Shown here piece after piece: positions 1 to 7,887 of a stretch of 64,000 nt of DNA. The translations under genes and the position numbers were made by a program. Each line of letters starts with the position of its first letter. Within the stretch, counting starts at the first letter, position 1. Under the pieces are notes generated by a model. It saw only the letters and a program-made list of their open reading frames with translations. It made no database searches and was not told where the DNA came from. The stretch lies in contig NZ_CP043761.1 of the NCBI RefSeq assembly GCF_008386395.1, positions 4,588,001 through 4,652,000 of the forward strand. The letters run 5' to 3'. Origin of the DNA: Paenibacillus sp. 37. GTDB taxonomy: Bacteria > Bacillota > Bacilli > Paenibacillales > Paenibacillaceae.

Positions 1-288
1 GCTCGTTCTTACTTTGTCCGTCAGCTTCAGCTTTCCTGAGTCGATCGCTTCGATTGTAAGCAGCATGGTCATAATTTTTGTAATGCTCGCCGGAGGCAGC
101 TGATCATGACTGTTTTTCTCATAAATGACGGTCCCCGTATCTGCATCCATTAAGATCGCAGAGCGCGCCGACGGGGCCAGATCAGTTCCTCCTGCTGCCT
201 TCGGTGTTTCTTCAGCTAATGCCGTTGATGCCAAAAGGGACAGCAGGATACAAAGGGTCATGAACGATGCCATTATTCTTTTCTTCAC
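1..288 (-). CDS. dacF: D-alanyl-D-alanine carboxypeptidase, partial (3' end outside window)
   Basis: Serine peptidase of the penicillin-binding protein 5/6 family, which trims the terminal D-Ala from peptidoglycan stem peptides outside the membrane. Only the first 96 codons are in the window. The GTG start at 288 has GAGGAGG seven bases upstream. Residues 1-25 form a signal peptide (KKR, a hydrophobic core, then an ALA cleavage site). The SxxK catalytic motif is visible as PPASITKIM (Ser68, Lys71), where the family expects it. The gene lies downstream of punA on the same strand, as dacF does in B. subtilis, where it precedes the spoIIA-sigF operon. That placement is the reason for choosing dacF over dacA or dacB. 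A terminator separates it from punA. The rest of the protein cannot be assessed. Confidence 0.9.
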   Translation of the reverse strand, partial: MKKRIMASFMTLCILLSLLASTALAEETPKAAGGTDLAPSARSAILMDADTGTVIYEKNSHDQLPPASITKIMTMLLTIEAIDSGKLKLTDKVRTS

Positions 289-471
289 AAGGTTACCTCC
301 TCAAATGACTTGCTTACTGCATGTTCCATGCATGTACTGCTAATCATTGTCGGCCCTTTTCCAGTAAATTATTCCATGTAAAGAATGATTTCCCGAACTT
401 TTATTGAAAATGTGGTCAAAGCAAAAAAACGCACTGCACTTAACGAATGAGTAAGCGTACGTTCATCACAA

Positions 472-519
472 CAAAAAAAGGTTACCCCCGATGATTTCTC
501 ATCCAAAGAGGTAACCTTA
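472..519 (-). terminator. Intrinsic terminator after punA
   Basis: On the minus strand an AAGGTTACC arm (plus-strand 510-518) pairs with GGTAACCTT (478-486) and runs into T7. It lies about 17 bases past the punA stop. Confidence 0.85.
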
Positions 520-535
520 TCTACTCAAATCTTGC

Positions 536-1360
536 TTACATTTGTGGAATAACCGCCACTACCAGCGCCAGGAACGACTCACGCACACGTTCCGTCGTCT
601 CCATCACCTCATCATGTGACAGCGGCTGATCCAAAATTCCTGCAGCCATGTTGCTGATACAGGAAATACCCAGTACTTCCAGGCCTGCGTGGCGTGCCAC
701 GATCACTTCAGATACAGTGGACATGCCCACTGCGTCTGCGCCCAATGTACGCAGCATTCTGATCTCTGCCGGTGTCTCGTAGTTTGGACCAAGCATACCT
801 GCGTAAACCCCTTCACGTACGTTAAAACCTTGTGACGCGGCCGTATCCTTCGCCAGCGCACGCAAACGGCGGCTATATGCTTCGGACAGATCCGGGAAAC
901 GCACGCCCAGTGCAGCGTCATTTGGTCCGATCAGTGGATTTTTGCCTGTGAGATTTAAGTGATCAGAGATCAGCATCAAGTCGCCAGCTTCATACGACGT
1001 ATTCACACCGCCTGCAGCATTGGTTACAAGCAGGCTACTTACACCCAATTCTTTCATAACCCGTACCGGGAAAGCTGTCAATTCCGGACCATATCCTTCG
1101 TACATGTGGAAACGGCCTTTCATCATCACGACTGGACGACCTTTAATGGTTCCGACCAATAGTTCACCTTCATGTCCTTCTACTGTGGACACTGGAAAAT
1201 GCGGAATATCCTGATAAGCGATACTTACGCCATCTTCAATCAGTTCTGCCAGTACGCCAAGACCCGAACCCAAAATCAAACCGACTTCCGGCTTAATGGA
1301 GCTTTTGCTTTGAATATAAGATGCTGCTTCCGAAATCATTTGTTGGTTTAATGCTGTCAT
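536..1360 (-). CDS. punA: Purine-nucleoside phosphorylase
   Basis: Cleaves purine ribo- and deoxyribonucleosides with phosphate to give free base plus (deoxy)ribose 1-phosphate, in cytosolic purine salvage. The 274-residue length fits the trimeric PNP/MTAP family. Visible motifs are the phosphate-binding LGSGLG near residue 30, HMYEGY in the 80s, TNAAGG near 115 and the substrate-binding GMSTVSEVIVA near 215. The following SNMAAG carries the Asn typical of enzymes that act on guanosine or inosine. The ATG has AAGGAGG ten or so bases upstream. It sits between xerD and dacF as in B. subtilis, but the phosphopentomutase gene drm, which lies between xerD and punA there, is absent: only about 130 bases separate them. 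Confidence 0.96.
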   Translation of the reverse strand: MTALNQQMISEAASYIQSKSSIKPEVGLILGSGLGVLAELIEDGVSIAYQDIPHFPVSTVEGHEGELLVGTIKGRPVVMMKGRFHMYEGYGPELTAFPVRVMKELGVSSLLVTNAAGGVNTSYEAGDLMLISDHLNLTGKNPLIGPNDAALGVRFPDLSEAYSRRLRALAKDTAASQGFNVREGVYAGMLGPNYETPAEIRMLRTLGADAVGMSTVSEVIVARHAGLEVLGISCISNMAAGILDQPLSHDEVMETTERVRESFLALVVAVIPQM

Positions 1361-1489
1361 GCGATGTATGTTCCTCCTTGAGTTGAAACGATCCGTCTTA
1401 TGTATAACGGCGTTTGAATGTATTCATTTTATTTTATCCTAAATCGGCCCAATGTTCCGCATTTATTTGTGAATGCCATGCGTCAAAAT

Positions 1490-2380
1490 CTATCTTGCCC
1501 TCGGATGATGGGTTTCATAGATTTCTTTCATGGTTTTGCGACCATGATTGCCATATTGTTGTCCAGGCTGCTCCACGTGACCCAGCATGTCTTGAACCGC
1601 ACGTGTATCCGCCCCATTGGCAATCAGGTGTGCCGCAAAGGAATGACGCAGCGTATGCGGCGTAATTTCTTCCGAGATTCCCGCATCCACCGCCGCTTTT
1701 TTGAGCAGCTTCCAGAAGCCCTGTCGGGTTAAACGTCTGCCAGATACATTCACGAATAGTGCCTGCTCGTCCGAATCGGTTTTGAGCAACTTATTGCGGA
1801 ATTCCTCCACATATACACTTGCCCAATGTGCTGCTGGTGCACCGATGGGAAGGATACGTTCCTTGCCCGCCCCACCGCATCGTATAAAGCGCATGCCAGG
1901 CTGAACATCCCGAATGTCAAGGGCAATCAGTTCCGAGACCCTAATGCCTGTAGCATATAATAGTTCAAGCATGGCTCGATCTCTTACACCCTGCGGTGAA
2001 CGAATATCAGGCGCTGTCAGCAGTTGTTCGATCTCCTGGATACTTAACACCTGTGGTGGCGTCTTGTCCGCCTTGGGAGCTTCCACATCAAACGTAGGGT
2101 CCTGTATAATATCACCCCGCCGCATCAAAAAATGAAAGTAGGAGCGCAGAGATACGATGCTGCGGGCAATGGTTGCATTGGCACGTCCTGCCTGTTTGAG
2201 CTGACCCGCAAACAGAACGACATGTGTGCGTCTGACCTGATCGGCTTCGCGTATGCCATATTCCTTATCTGCAAATTCAATGAACTTGTCCACGTCTCGG
2301 AGATACGATTCAAGCGTGCTGCTCGACATCCCTTTATCATCTTCCAAGTATAAGGCATAGGCATGTATCGTCTGTTTCAT
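1490..2380 (-). CDS. xerD: Tyrosine recombinase XerD, with an unusual catalytic-tyrosine region
   Basis: Site-specific recombinase that, with a partner Xer protein, resolves chromosome dimers at dif. At 296 residues it has the usual length. It has an N-terminal SAM-like core-binding domain (residues 1-100) and a catalytic domain with ATGIRVSE (catalytic Arg), GAGKERILP (Lys), HTLRHSFAAHLI (His/Arg) and MLGH (His). The ATG at 2380 has GAGGAG eight bases upstream; a TTG two codons earlier is less likely. The C-terminus is odd. Where the family has a motif like DISTTQIYTHV around the nucleophilic Tyr, this protein has EQPGQQYGNHG, one residue shorter before the Tyr. Normal sequence (MKEIYETHHPRA) then resumes. 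It may be a diverged enzyme, a compensated frameshift or a sequence error. Synteny with punA and fur supports XerD. Confidence 0.9.
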   Translation of the reverse strand: MKQTIHAYALYLEDDKGMSSSTLESYLRDVDKFIEFADKEYGIREADQVRRTHVVLFAGQLKQAGRANATIARSIVSLRSYFHFLMRRGDIIQDPTFDVEAPKADKTPPQVLSIQEIEQLLTAPDIRSPQGVRDRAMLELLYATGIRVSELIALDIRDVQPGMRFIRCGGAGKERILPIGAPAAHWASVYVEEFRNKLLKTDSDEQALFVNVSGRRLTRQGFWKLLKKAAVDAGISEEITPHTLRHSFAAHLIANGADTRAVQDMLGHVEQPGQQYGNHGRKTMKEIYETHHPRAR

Positions 2381-2455
2381 GTACAACGCTCCTCAACTGA
2401 CAGATCTGCCACTCTGGCAGACTGCTCCCGTATTTGCATCCCTGGCTGTTTGAAG

Positions 2456-2698
2456 CTACTCCCCGTACCAATAGAACAAACGGAGACGCTCTGCCATCGT
2501 AGGACGTCCTTCTCCATTACCCGGCCAATCCGTTTCCTGAAATACTTTGATTGCATTGCCAGTTGGCATCTGATACTGATCCACAGGTGAGATCCAGCCA
2601 TTAAACAGATCCAGAACATGATAGAACAGATAAACTAATGCGGCAAAAACTATGATAAATCGAATAAAACGGAGCCCTCTCCGCACTGATATAATCAT
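2456..2698 (-). CDS. yqzK: YqzK-like small membrane protein (DUF4227)
   Basis: 80-residue protein with a basic N-terminus (SVRRGLRF), one transmembrane helix at about residues 12-29 and a charged tail rich in Trp and Tyr. It resembles the DUF4227 family, whose B. subtilis member YqzK is encoded between fur and xerD, exactly the position here. The function is unknown. The ATG has AGGAGGGG ten bases upstream. The gene ends about 75 bases before xerD and is probably co-transcribed with it, while a terminator isolates it from fur. The family call rests on position, size and layout, not on a database search. Confidence 0.8.
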   Translation of the reverse strand: MIISVRRGLRFIRFIIVFAALVYLFYHVLDLFNGWISPVDQYQMPTGNAIKVFQETDWPGNGEGRPTMAERLRLFYWYGE

Positions 2699-2805
2699 GG
2701 GCGCGTCCCCTCCTGATTCGAATCCGGTATTGTCCTTGAATCAGGGTATGTCCATAAACAGAGGTTTATGCCATTCGGGGGAAACTCCAGATCATGTCCG
2801 GTGCC

Positions 2806-2842
2806 AAAAAAGCTCTCCCGTCAAAACCGCCGGTGAGAGCTT
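2806..2842 (-). terminator. Intrinsic terminator after fur
   Basis: On the minus strand AAGCTCTC pairs with GAGAGCTT and is followed by a T-run. It lies 15 bases beyond the fur stop, so fur looks monocistronic. Confidence 0.85.
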
Positions 2843-2856
2843 GAAGATATGCTATG

Positions 2857-3324
2857 TTATTCTTCATCTTTGGGTTTCTGTTCATTTTTAGCTTTGCAAC
2901 GATAACAAATTCCATGAAAGTCCAGTCGGTGATCTACTACCGAAAAGTTGAATTCCCGCTCCAAACGCTCTTCAAGCGGTCCAAGCCAGTCTTCACGTAT
3001 TTCATCCATACTTCCGCATTGAACACAGATTAAGTGATGATGGTGATGCTTGGATGTATCTCCGCGCAGATCATAACGCGCTACACCGTCGCCGAAGTTG
3101 ATTTTCTCTACAACATGCAGCTCACTCAGCAGTTCGAGGGTACGGTACACGGTTGCCAGACCGATTTCGGGAGCCTTTTCTTTAACGAGCATGAATACGT
3201 CTTCTGCGCTCAGATGATCTTCTTCATTCTCAAGAAGTACTCTTAAGGTGGCTTCCCGCTGGGGCGTTAATTTATATCCTTGGGACTGTAGTTGCTGCTT
3301 AATTTTATCAATCCGTGCTTCCAT
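2857..3324 (-). CDS. fur: Ferric uptake regulator Fur
   Basis: Dimeric winged-helix repressor that binds Fur boxes with Fe2+ as corepressor. At 155 residues it is typical. The DNA-binding helix region is LTPQREATLRVLLENEEDHLS (about 18-38), here cited only by position, followed by LATVYRTLELL. The HHHHH cluster near residue 93 and two structural-zinc CxxC pairs (CVQC near 100, CYRC near 141) are visible. ATG follows GGGGGAGGG. PerR and Zur are relatives, but the fur position next to spoIIM matches B. subtilis and favours Fur. Its likely targets in this window are the Fur-box-like sites at 18.9, 20.1 and 21.1 kb. Confidence 0.93.
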   Translation of the reverse strand: MEARIDKIKQQLQSQGYKLTPQREATLRVLLENEEDHLSAEDVFMLVKEKAPEIGLATVYRTLELLSELHVVEKINFGDGVARYDLRGDTSKHHHHHLICVQCGSMDEIREDWLGPLEERLEREFNFSVVDHRLDFHGICYRCKAKNEQKPKDEE

Positions 3325-3378
3325 TTTCTCCCTCCCCCTAGGAAATCACTGCACACTGCAACTTAACCCACTCTTTTC

Positions 3379-3408
3379 ATTATAGGGGGAGTGCGTAATT
3401 AAAGTCAA
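3379..3408 (-). promoter_or_regulatory. SigA-type promoter of fur
   Basis: The minus strand carries TTGACT (3403-3408), an 18-base spacer and TATAAT (3379-3384), about 55 bases before the fur start. Confidence 0.75.
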
Positions 3409-3431
3409 CATTTTACACTATACGGTACACG

Positions 3432-4061
3432 TTAGGCCGGCAGTAGCATTGGCGTGACCCAACGCATCATCGCAGGTGTAACCCATGTTTCAAAAGACGC
3501 TACGCCGAGCAGCAATGCAGCCATAACCAAAGTTAACACTATATATGAAGCAAAAGGCCTTTGTCGACCAGGTGTTCGCTGCATCAAAACACGATTGCGA
3601 ATGATGTATAACGAGAACGTCATCGCCGCCACACTGCAGACCAGAAGGATCGGAATGACGAACAAATTATGCGGTGCCACGGACACCAGTGCAAACAGCA
3701 GCCCTTTCCAGGAATACTGTCCAACAAGGTACCCTACTGTGAATCCAATGAGCACACCTTTCAAAAAATCCAGAACCAGTATACCGGGTAGTCCAACGAC
3801 GGATAAACCCAGAATAAAGATCAGACCTACCCATTTCAGATGAAGCATGGCAATGTCCCAATATGCCCCGGTCTCTGTCAGCTGTGCACTGTGCTGCACG
3901 GTCATGAAGAAATTGCCGAGATAACCCTCTAGATCCTGACGTTGCTCAAGAGATAATGCGTTCACCATGAGTGCGCCAAAAATGACGCCGACCAGAAACA
4001 AGACAGCCACGAATACATATAACGAAGTCTGACCTTTAAATGTAAAGTAGGAAGTGCGCAT
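3432..4061 (-). CDS. spoIIM: Stage II sporulation protein M
   Basis: Integral membrane protein of the SpoIID-SpoIIM-SpoIIP engulfment machine, which remodels septal peptidoglycan during engulfment. Several hydrophobic segments are visible: about residues 15-37, 70-95, 105-125, 130-155 and 175-195. The preferred start is the ATG at 4061 (MRTSYFTFKGQ), with GGAAAGGGGA upstream. A TTG 12 codons earlier (4097) is possible but has no good ribosome binding site. Position beside fur matches B. subtilis. Expression from the mother-cell sigma factor is expected from the family, but no promoter was assigned here. Confidence 0.9.
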   Translation of the reverse strand: MRTSYFTFKGQTSLYVFVAVLFLVGVIFGALMVNALSLEQRQDLEGYLGNFFMTVQHSAQLTETGAYWDIAMLHLKWVGLIFILGLSVVGLPGILVLDFLKGVLIGFTVGYLVGQYSWKGLLFALVSVAPHNLFVIPILLVCSVAAMTFSLYIIRNRVLMQRTPGRQRPFASYIVLTLVMAALLLGVASFETWVTPAMMRWVTPMLLPA

Positions 4062-4223
4062 ACAGGTACGAGTCCCCTTTCCGGTATCATGCTGCAAGGA
4101 TTCTCAGTTACATCCTCATAGTCATTCTTATGAACCGGAATGCACCTGTATGACTTCTTGTCCAGATTGGACCTCTGTAAAGCGAAAGCTATATGAGTTG
4201 AACTACAGAATATTTCCACGGGG

Positions 4224-5444
4224 TCACTCCGAAGATTTCACCTGAACAGCAACCTTTCCGTACGTGCCGCCACCTCCGGAGGACAGCTCCAGTTGTCCGT
4301 TCCGTGCAGCCACAATCAGGCCTGCCAGCACAGGTCCAACAACCGCAGCAAGTTCTTCCTCACTGGTGCGATGAAGTACGTTCATTTCTGTACCAAAATG
4401 GTCCAGTAGTTGGCGCAGTTTGGCTTTGCCAAGTCCGGGGATGAACTCCAGTGGTACCTGATAATGATAGGCTGGTCTGTTTGCAGGAACATGAGGACTC
4501 TCCCGATCAGAGATCGCCAGGATGCGATCCAGCACCCCCTGCACCAGCTTCAGACTGCCACAGTGAGGACAGCGCTCTGCTGACATCGCTTGCTCGTCCA
4601 TAATGCTGCCACATGCTGCACAGTAGGTACGGTGGTATTTGCCCAGCCTTGGATTCAGTCCATAATTGGCCGCAATTTTCCTGCCAGCTTCTCCTTGAAG
4701 TGCCATACGGAATTCATCAAATGAAGGGGCAGCAACTTGCAGTTCGTTATACTCCCGTCCAATCTTACCGAGTGAATGAGCATCCGAATTGGTCAGAAAC
4801 GGTACATGATCCAACTCCCGAATATAACTGGCCATGGATGAGTCCGAGCTTAACCCCAGCTCTACCGCATCCACGAGACTAGTATCCAGCACATCGCCCA
4901 TACGGGGCGATGTACTGCCATAGATGCCTTTGTGCGGTGTAAATACATGTGCAGGCACAATAAGCCCACCACGTGCCTTAATCTCGGCTTGCATCTCTAG
5001 AGCGGGCACGTATACCCGCTGAGAACTGAGATTCACATTTTTCATATAACGTTTCATCCAGTCCGTGAAGGACTTCATCGTTTTCAGATCACGGAAGTAC
5101 GCCAGCATATGGAACTCACGCATTCCAGGCTCGCGCAGCTCAATCTCTGTACCCAGCAGAATGGTGGTGTCCTGGTAGGCAATGCCGCCTCCCTCAATCT
5201 CGGACATGGTACCACTCTCCAGCAATTGTTCAATATCCATCTGTACAACCGGAGAATGACAATCAATAACACCAAGCAAATGAATTCCTTTGCGATCCGA
5301 TGCTTCCCGAGCGATATTCTCAAATGTAAGATCGCGACTGCCGCTGATTTTTACGGCCTCACCGCGAGAGGTTCGTCCAATGTGAATATGCAGGTCTGTA
5401 TAACAGGGCTCCCACATCGTAGACGTTTCCAGTTGGTCATTCAT
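4224..5444 (-). CDS. yqxK: EndoQ-like PHP-domain endonuclease (YqxK family)
   Basis: Likely DNA-repair nuclease related to endonuclease Q, which nicks 5' of deaminated bases (hypoxanthine, uracil) or abasic sites. The domain order fits: an N-terminal PHP metal-binding domain with YTDLHIHIG and VIDCHSP and later LTNSDAHSLG; a zinc ribbon CAAC...CPHC at about residues 280-300; and a C-terminal helix-hairpin-helix segment FIPGLGKAKLRQLL. The ATG at 5444 starts two bases after the nudF stop, which suggests translational coupling. A GTG 12 codons earlier would overlap nudF. YqxK lies between nudF and spoIIM in B. subtilis too. Activity on deaminated DNA is inferred from described Bacillales homologues. 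Confidence 0.85.
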   Translation of the reverse strand: MNDQLETSTMWEPCYTDLHIHIGRTSRGEAVKISGSRDLTFENIAREASDRKGIHLLGVIDCHSPVVQMDIEQLLESGTMSEIEGGGIAYQDTTILLGTEIELREPGMREFHMLAYFRDLKTMKSFTDWMKRYMKNVNLSSQRVYVPALEMQAEIKARGGLIVPAHVFTPHKGIYGSTSPRMGDVLDTSLVDAVELGLSSDSSMASYIRELDHVPFLTNSDAHSLGKIGREYNELQVAAPSFDEFRMALQGEAGRKIAANYGLNPRLGKYHRTYCAACGSIMDEQAMSAERCPHCGSLKLVQGVLDRILAISDRESPHVPANRPAYHYQVPLEFIPGLGKAKLRQLLDHFGTEMNVLHRTSEEELAAVVGPVLAGLIVAARNGQLELSSGGGGTYGKVAVQVKSSE

Positions 5445-5446
5445 CT

Positions 5447-6040
5447 CTAGAACCGTCCTGTCGTTCTGTAGAGGTCCCACGCGTACACAGCCATCATCGT
5501 TTTGGCATCGCTAATCCGGTTATCGTCCATGAGTGCGTAGGCTTCCTCCAGTGTGATCTCGGATACTTCAAGAAATTCATCTTCGTCCAGCGCCATGTCC
5601 CCTGCTTCAAGCTCTTCTGCGATGTAGAGATGAATGATTTCATCTGCGAACCCCGGTGAAGTATAGAACGACCGCAAATGACGTAGCGTCTTGGCCACAT
5701 ATCCCGTCTCTTCTCGCAATTCACGTGCTGCTGCAACCTCTGGTTCTTCACCCGGGTCCAGTTTCCCCGCAGGAATCTCTACTTCGGTACGTCCCATTGC
5801 CTGACGATACTGATCCACAACAAGCATGCGATCCCCATTCAGAGCAAGGACAGCTACCGCTCCAGGGTGTCGGATTATCTCACGTGTAGCCGTCTGGCCG
5901 TTTGGCAGTTTAACGGTATCGACTTGAAGTGAAATCACTTTGCCCTCGAAGATTGGCTTGGTGGATACGGTCACTTCATCTAGTTTTGGATTGGCAGGTT
6001 GTGCCGCGTGGATGGATTGAGCAGATTGGTTTGGCTTCAT
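5447..6040 (-). CDS. nudF: ADP-ribose pyrophosphatase, Nudix family
   Basis: Hydrolyses ADP-ribose to AMP and ribose 5-phosphate, in cytosolic clearance of reactive nucleotide sugars. The Nudix box is complete: GKLDPGEEPEVAAARELREE then TGY, matching GX5EX7REUXEEXGU, at about residues 98-120. The tail LYRTTGRF matches the family's usual end. At 197 residues it is slightly long because of a 20-residue low-complexity N-terminus rich in Gln, Ala and Pro. The ATG at 6040 has a modest TGGAG about 13 bases upstream, so a later start is possible, but none stands out. It heads the nudF-yqxK pair. Confidence 0.92.
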   Translation of the reverse strand: MKPNQSAQSIHAAQPANPKLDEVTVSTKPIFEGKVISLQVDTVKLPNGQTATREIIRHPGAVAVLALNGDRMLVVDQYRQAMGRTEVEIPAGKLDPGEEPEVAAARELREETGYVAKTLRHLRSFYTSPGFADEIIHLYIAEELEAGDMALDEDEFLEVSEITLEEAYALMDDNRISDAKTMMAVYAWDLYRTTGRF

Positions 6041-6100
6041 TTGTTCTTCAACTCCATATCGTTGGATTATATATAAATGGACTAAAAATATTTACACTAA

Positions 6101-6274
6101 CCACTCCGATGACAGAACAACCCTTCGATCGCTGTTATCCCCAGATTTTTTGATTTCTTTCTCTAATAGATAAAATTTGGTGATAGCTTATGCTTACGAT
6201 GCAGCTTTCCTTCAGAAAGCTTTTTGGCGAACGCTCCGCTTCTCTTGGTTATTTCTGTCCTCTCCGTTCTTGTG
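6101..6274. repeat. Structured dispersed repeat, copy 1 (longer form)
   Basis: Intergenic element sharing GCTGTTATCCCCAGATTTTT and several other blocks with 49373-49505. Its ends form an imperfect inverted repeat: GACAG at 6111-6115 against CTGTC at 6255-6259, flanked by further pairs. An inner stem pairs TTATC...CC with GG...GATA. This copy has about 40 extra bases (6186-6226) with their own hairpin, AGCTTTC-GAAAGCT followed by T's at 6203-6225. It fills most of the 347-base gap between nudF and mciZ. It has no coding potential that I can see. It may be a MITE-like element or a family of structured RNA. Confidence 0.75.
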
Positions 6275-6387
6275 TAAAGGATTAGCTCAATTTATATATT
6301 CGCTTAATGTATAAATCTCTGATTTGGGGCATATGGTGAGCGTATAGAACTCTCACAGTAAATATAAACAAATCAGGGGGAATTTTG

Positions 6388-6522
6388 ATGAACAGTTATT
6401 TGACGCCTAAATCCGTACACGTGGTAGGACAAGCCCGGCAAGTACAGCTCATACTCAAACAATGGTTGCGCGAGTGGGGCCCGGATGCCAAGTTAGTCGA
6501 TCTGCTTGCTGGACGTAAATAA
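6388..6522 (+). CDS. mciZ: Z-ring inhibitor MciZ (44 residues)
   Basis: A short open reading frame with a strong ribosome binding site (AGGGGGA, seven bases before ATG). It encodes 44 residues. The segment PKSVHVVGQARQVQLILKQW aligns with the B. subtilis MciZ core as I remember it (PKGVVLVGKAWEIRAKLKEY): a PK-V--VG-A pattern, then an amphipathic helix with LK. MciZ is made in the mother cell and caps FtsZ filaments to stop a Z-ring forming during sporulation. Divergent position beside nudF supports the call. A terminator follows at 6601. No sigma-E promoter was confidently placed upstream. Confidence 0.82.
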   Translation: MNSYLTPKSVHVVGQARQVQLILKQWLREWGPDAKLVDLLAGRK

Positions 6523-6600
6523 ACGAATCGAAACATGATTTTGCTTCCTTTTGACCTTAAATTAACGAGTCTTCTTCCTTGAAATATAACATGAATTCGC

Positions 6601-6638
6601 AAAAAGTCCGAATCCGTATAGACCGGGTTCGGACTTTT
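6601..6638. terminator. Bidirectional terminator between mciZ and the M20 peptidase gene
   Basis: Perfect AAAAGTCCGAA / TTCGGACTTTT stem with a 15-base loop. A-rich and T-rich flanks allow function in both directions. Confidence 0.85.
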
Positions 6639-6671
6639 CTGTAACAACAAGTTAGGAACATGTGCTCAATA

Positions 6672-7805
6672 TTATTTCTTGTCTGCTGCCGTTTCCTGAA
6701 TAATAGCCACGACCACCTGAGACAACTTCACAATATCTTCGGCACGAATACGTTCTTTGGTTGTATGAATATCCTCATACCCTACCGCCAGATTCACTGT
6801 CGGAATGTTGAATCCGTTAAAGATATTGGCATCACTGCCACCACCGGAAGCAAACGTACTTGTCTCCAGTCCAATACTGCGGATGGCACGCTGTGCAAGT
6901 TGTACAACTTCGTGTTCATCATGGAAACCAAACGCAGGGTAAAGAATCTCACTTCTGAATTCAGCTGTTGCACCGTATTTGCGACATGTTGTTTCGAGCG
7001 CGTCACGCATCTGTGCAACCTGCAATTCAACTTTCTCCTGCACAATACTGCGAGCTTCCGCTTCAAGCTGTACAAAGTCACACACCACGTTGAGTGCTGA
7101 TCCACCTTGGAATTTACCGATGTTCGCTGTCGTCTCATCATCAATTCTGCCCAGTGTCATCGCTGCAATCGCTTTGGCTGCAACTTGAATGGCGCTGATC
7201 CCGTCTTCCGGGTTCACGCCCGCATGGGCAGACTTCCCATAGATGCTCATTTGAATTTCAGCTCTGGCTGGTGCAGCAACACAGATCGTACCTACAGCTC
7301 CATTAGAATCCAGCGCATAACCGAACTCGGCATCGATATCCTTCGGATTCATGGCACGTGCACCCACCAGGCCAGACTCTTCGCCGACCGTAATGACAAA
7401 TTGAATTTTACCATGTGGAATCTTGTTTTCCTGGATCACACGAATCGCTTCGAACAATGCCGCAATCCCTGCTTTGTCATCTGCTCCCAGGATCGTTGTT
7501 CCATCACTGCGAATCCAGCCATCTTCACCCAGTTCAGGCTTGATTCCCTGTCCCGGCGTCACGGTGTCCATATGACATGTGAAAAAAATTGGTGCAACCC
7601 CTTCAGTTCCTTCGGCTTCCCAGGTGATGACGAGGTTTCCGGCGCCATGTCCGGTTTGCTCCATGGTATCATCCTCATAGACATGAAGACCGAGATCTGT
7701 AAACTGTTCTTTTAACACCTTCGAGATGTTCTGTTCATTTTTCGTTTCGCTATCAATCTGCACCAGTTCCATGAACTGATCGATAACACGTTGTTGTTTA
7801 ATCAT
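6672..7805 (-). CDS. M20 family zinc peptidase, YqjE/PepT-like
   Basis: Cytosolic metallo-aminopeptidase of the tripeptidase T-like group. Zinc ligands are visible: His in TCHMDTV (about 77), the bridging Asp in GADDKAG, catalytic Glu-Glu in GEESGLVGA, Asp in YALDSNG and the C-terminal His in YEDIHTTKE. A lid or dimerisation domain lies at about residues 175-285 (SAHAGVNPEDG). The 377-residue form starting at ATG 7805 is chosen because GGGAGGAAAG sits seven bases upstream; an earlier in-frame codon lacks one. It is divergent from prli42 and ends at the shared terminator 6601-6638. Substrate preference cannot be read from sequence; peptide recycling is inferred. Confidence 0.88.
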   Translation of the reverse strand: MIKQQRVIDQFMELVQIDSETKNEQNISKVLKEQFTDLGLHVYEDDTMEQTGHGAGNLVITWEAEGTEGVAPIFFTCHMDTVTPGQGIKPELGEDGWIRSDGTTILGADDKAGIAALFEAIRVIQENKIPHGKIQFVITVGEESGLVGARAMNPKDIDAEFGYALDSNGAVGTICVAAPARAEIQMSIYGKSAHAGVNPEDGISAIQVAAKAIAAMTLGRIDDETTANIGKFQGGSALNVVCDFVQLEAEARSIVQEKVELQVAQMRDALETTCRKYGATAEFRSEILYPAFGFHDEHEVVQLAQRAIRSIGLETSTFASGGGSDANIFNGFNIPTVNLAVGYEDIHTTKERIRAEDIVKLSQVVVAIIQETAADKK

Positions 7806-7887
7806 AGGACTTTCCTCCCTCTCGTGGATACGGTACAATACAATTACTATGGCTTGTTTACTTTATGTTGAAAGGAGTTCTCTCATC

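Noticed and set aside
2377..2619. Minus-strand frame of 80 codons overlapping yqzK
   Set aside because: Out of frame with yqzK, no ribosome site, and composition typical of a shadow; yqzK has both ribosome site and a family-like helix.
4061..4097. TTG start 12 codons upstream for spoIIM
   Set aside because: No ribosome binding site precedes it; the ATG at 4061 follows GGAAAGGGGA and gives the family-like N-terminus.
7107..7715. Plus-strand frame of 202 codons opposite the M20 peptidase
   Set aside because: No ribosome site and protein composition unlike the neighbours; the minus-strand peptidase has all metal ligands.
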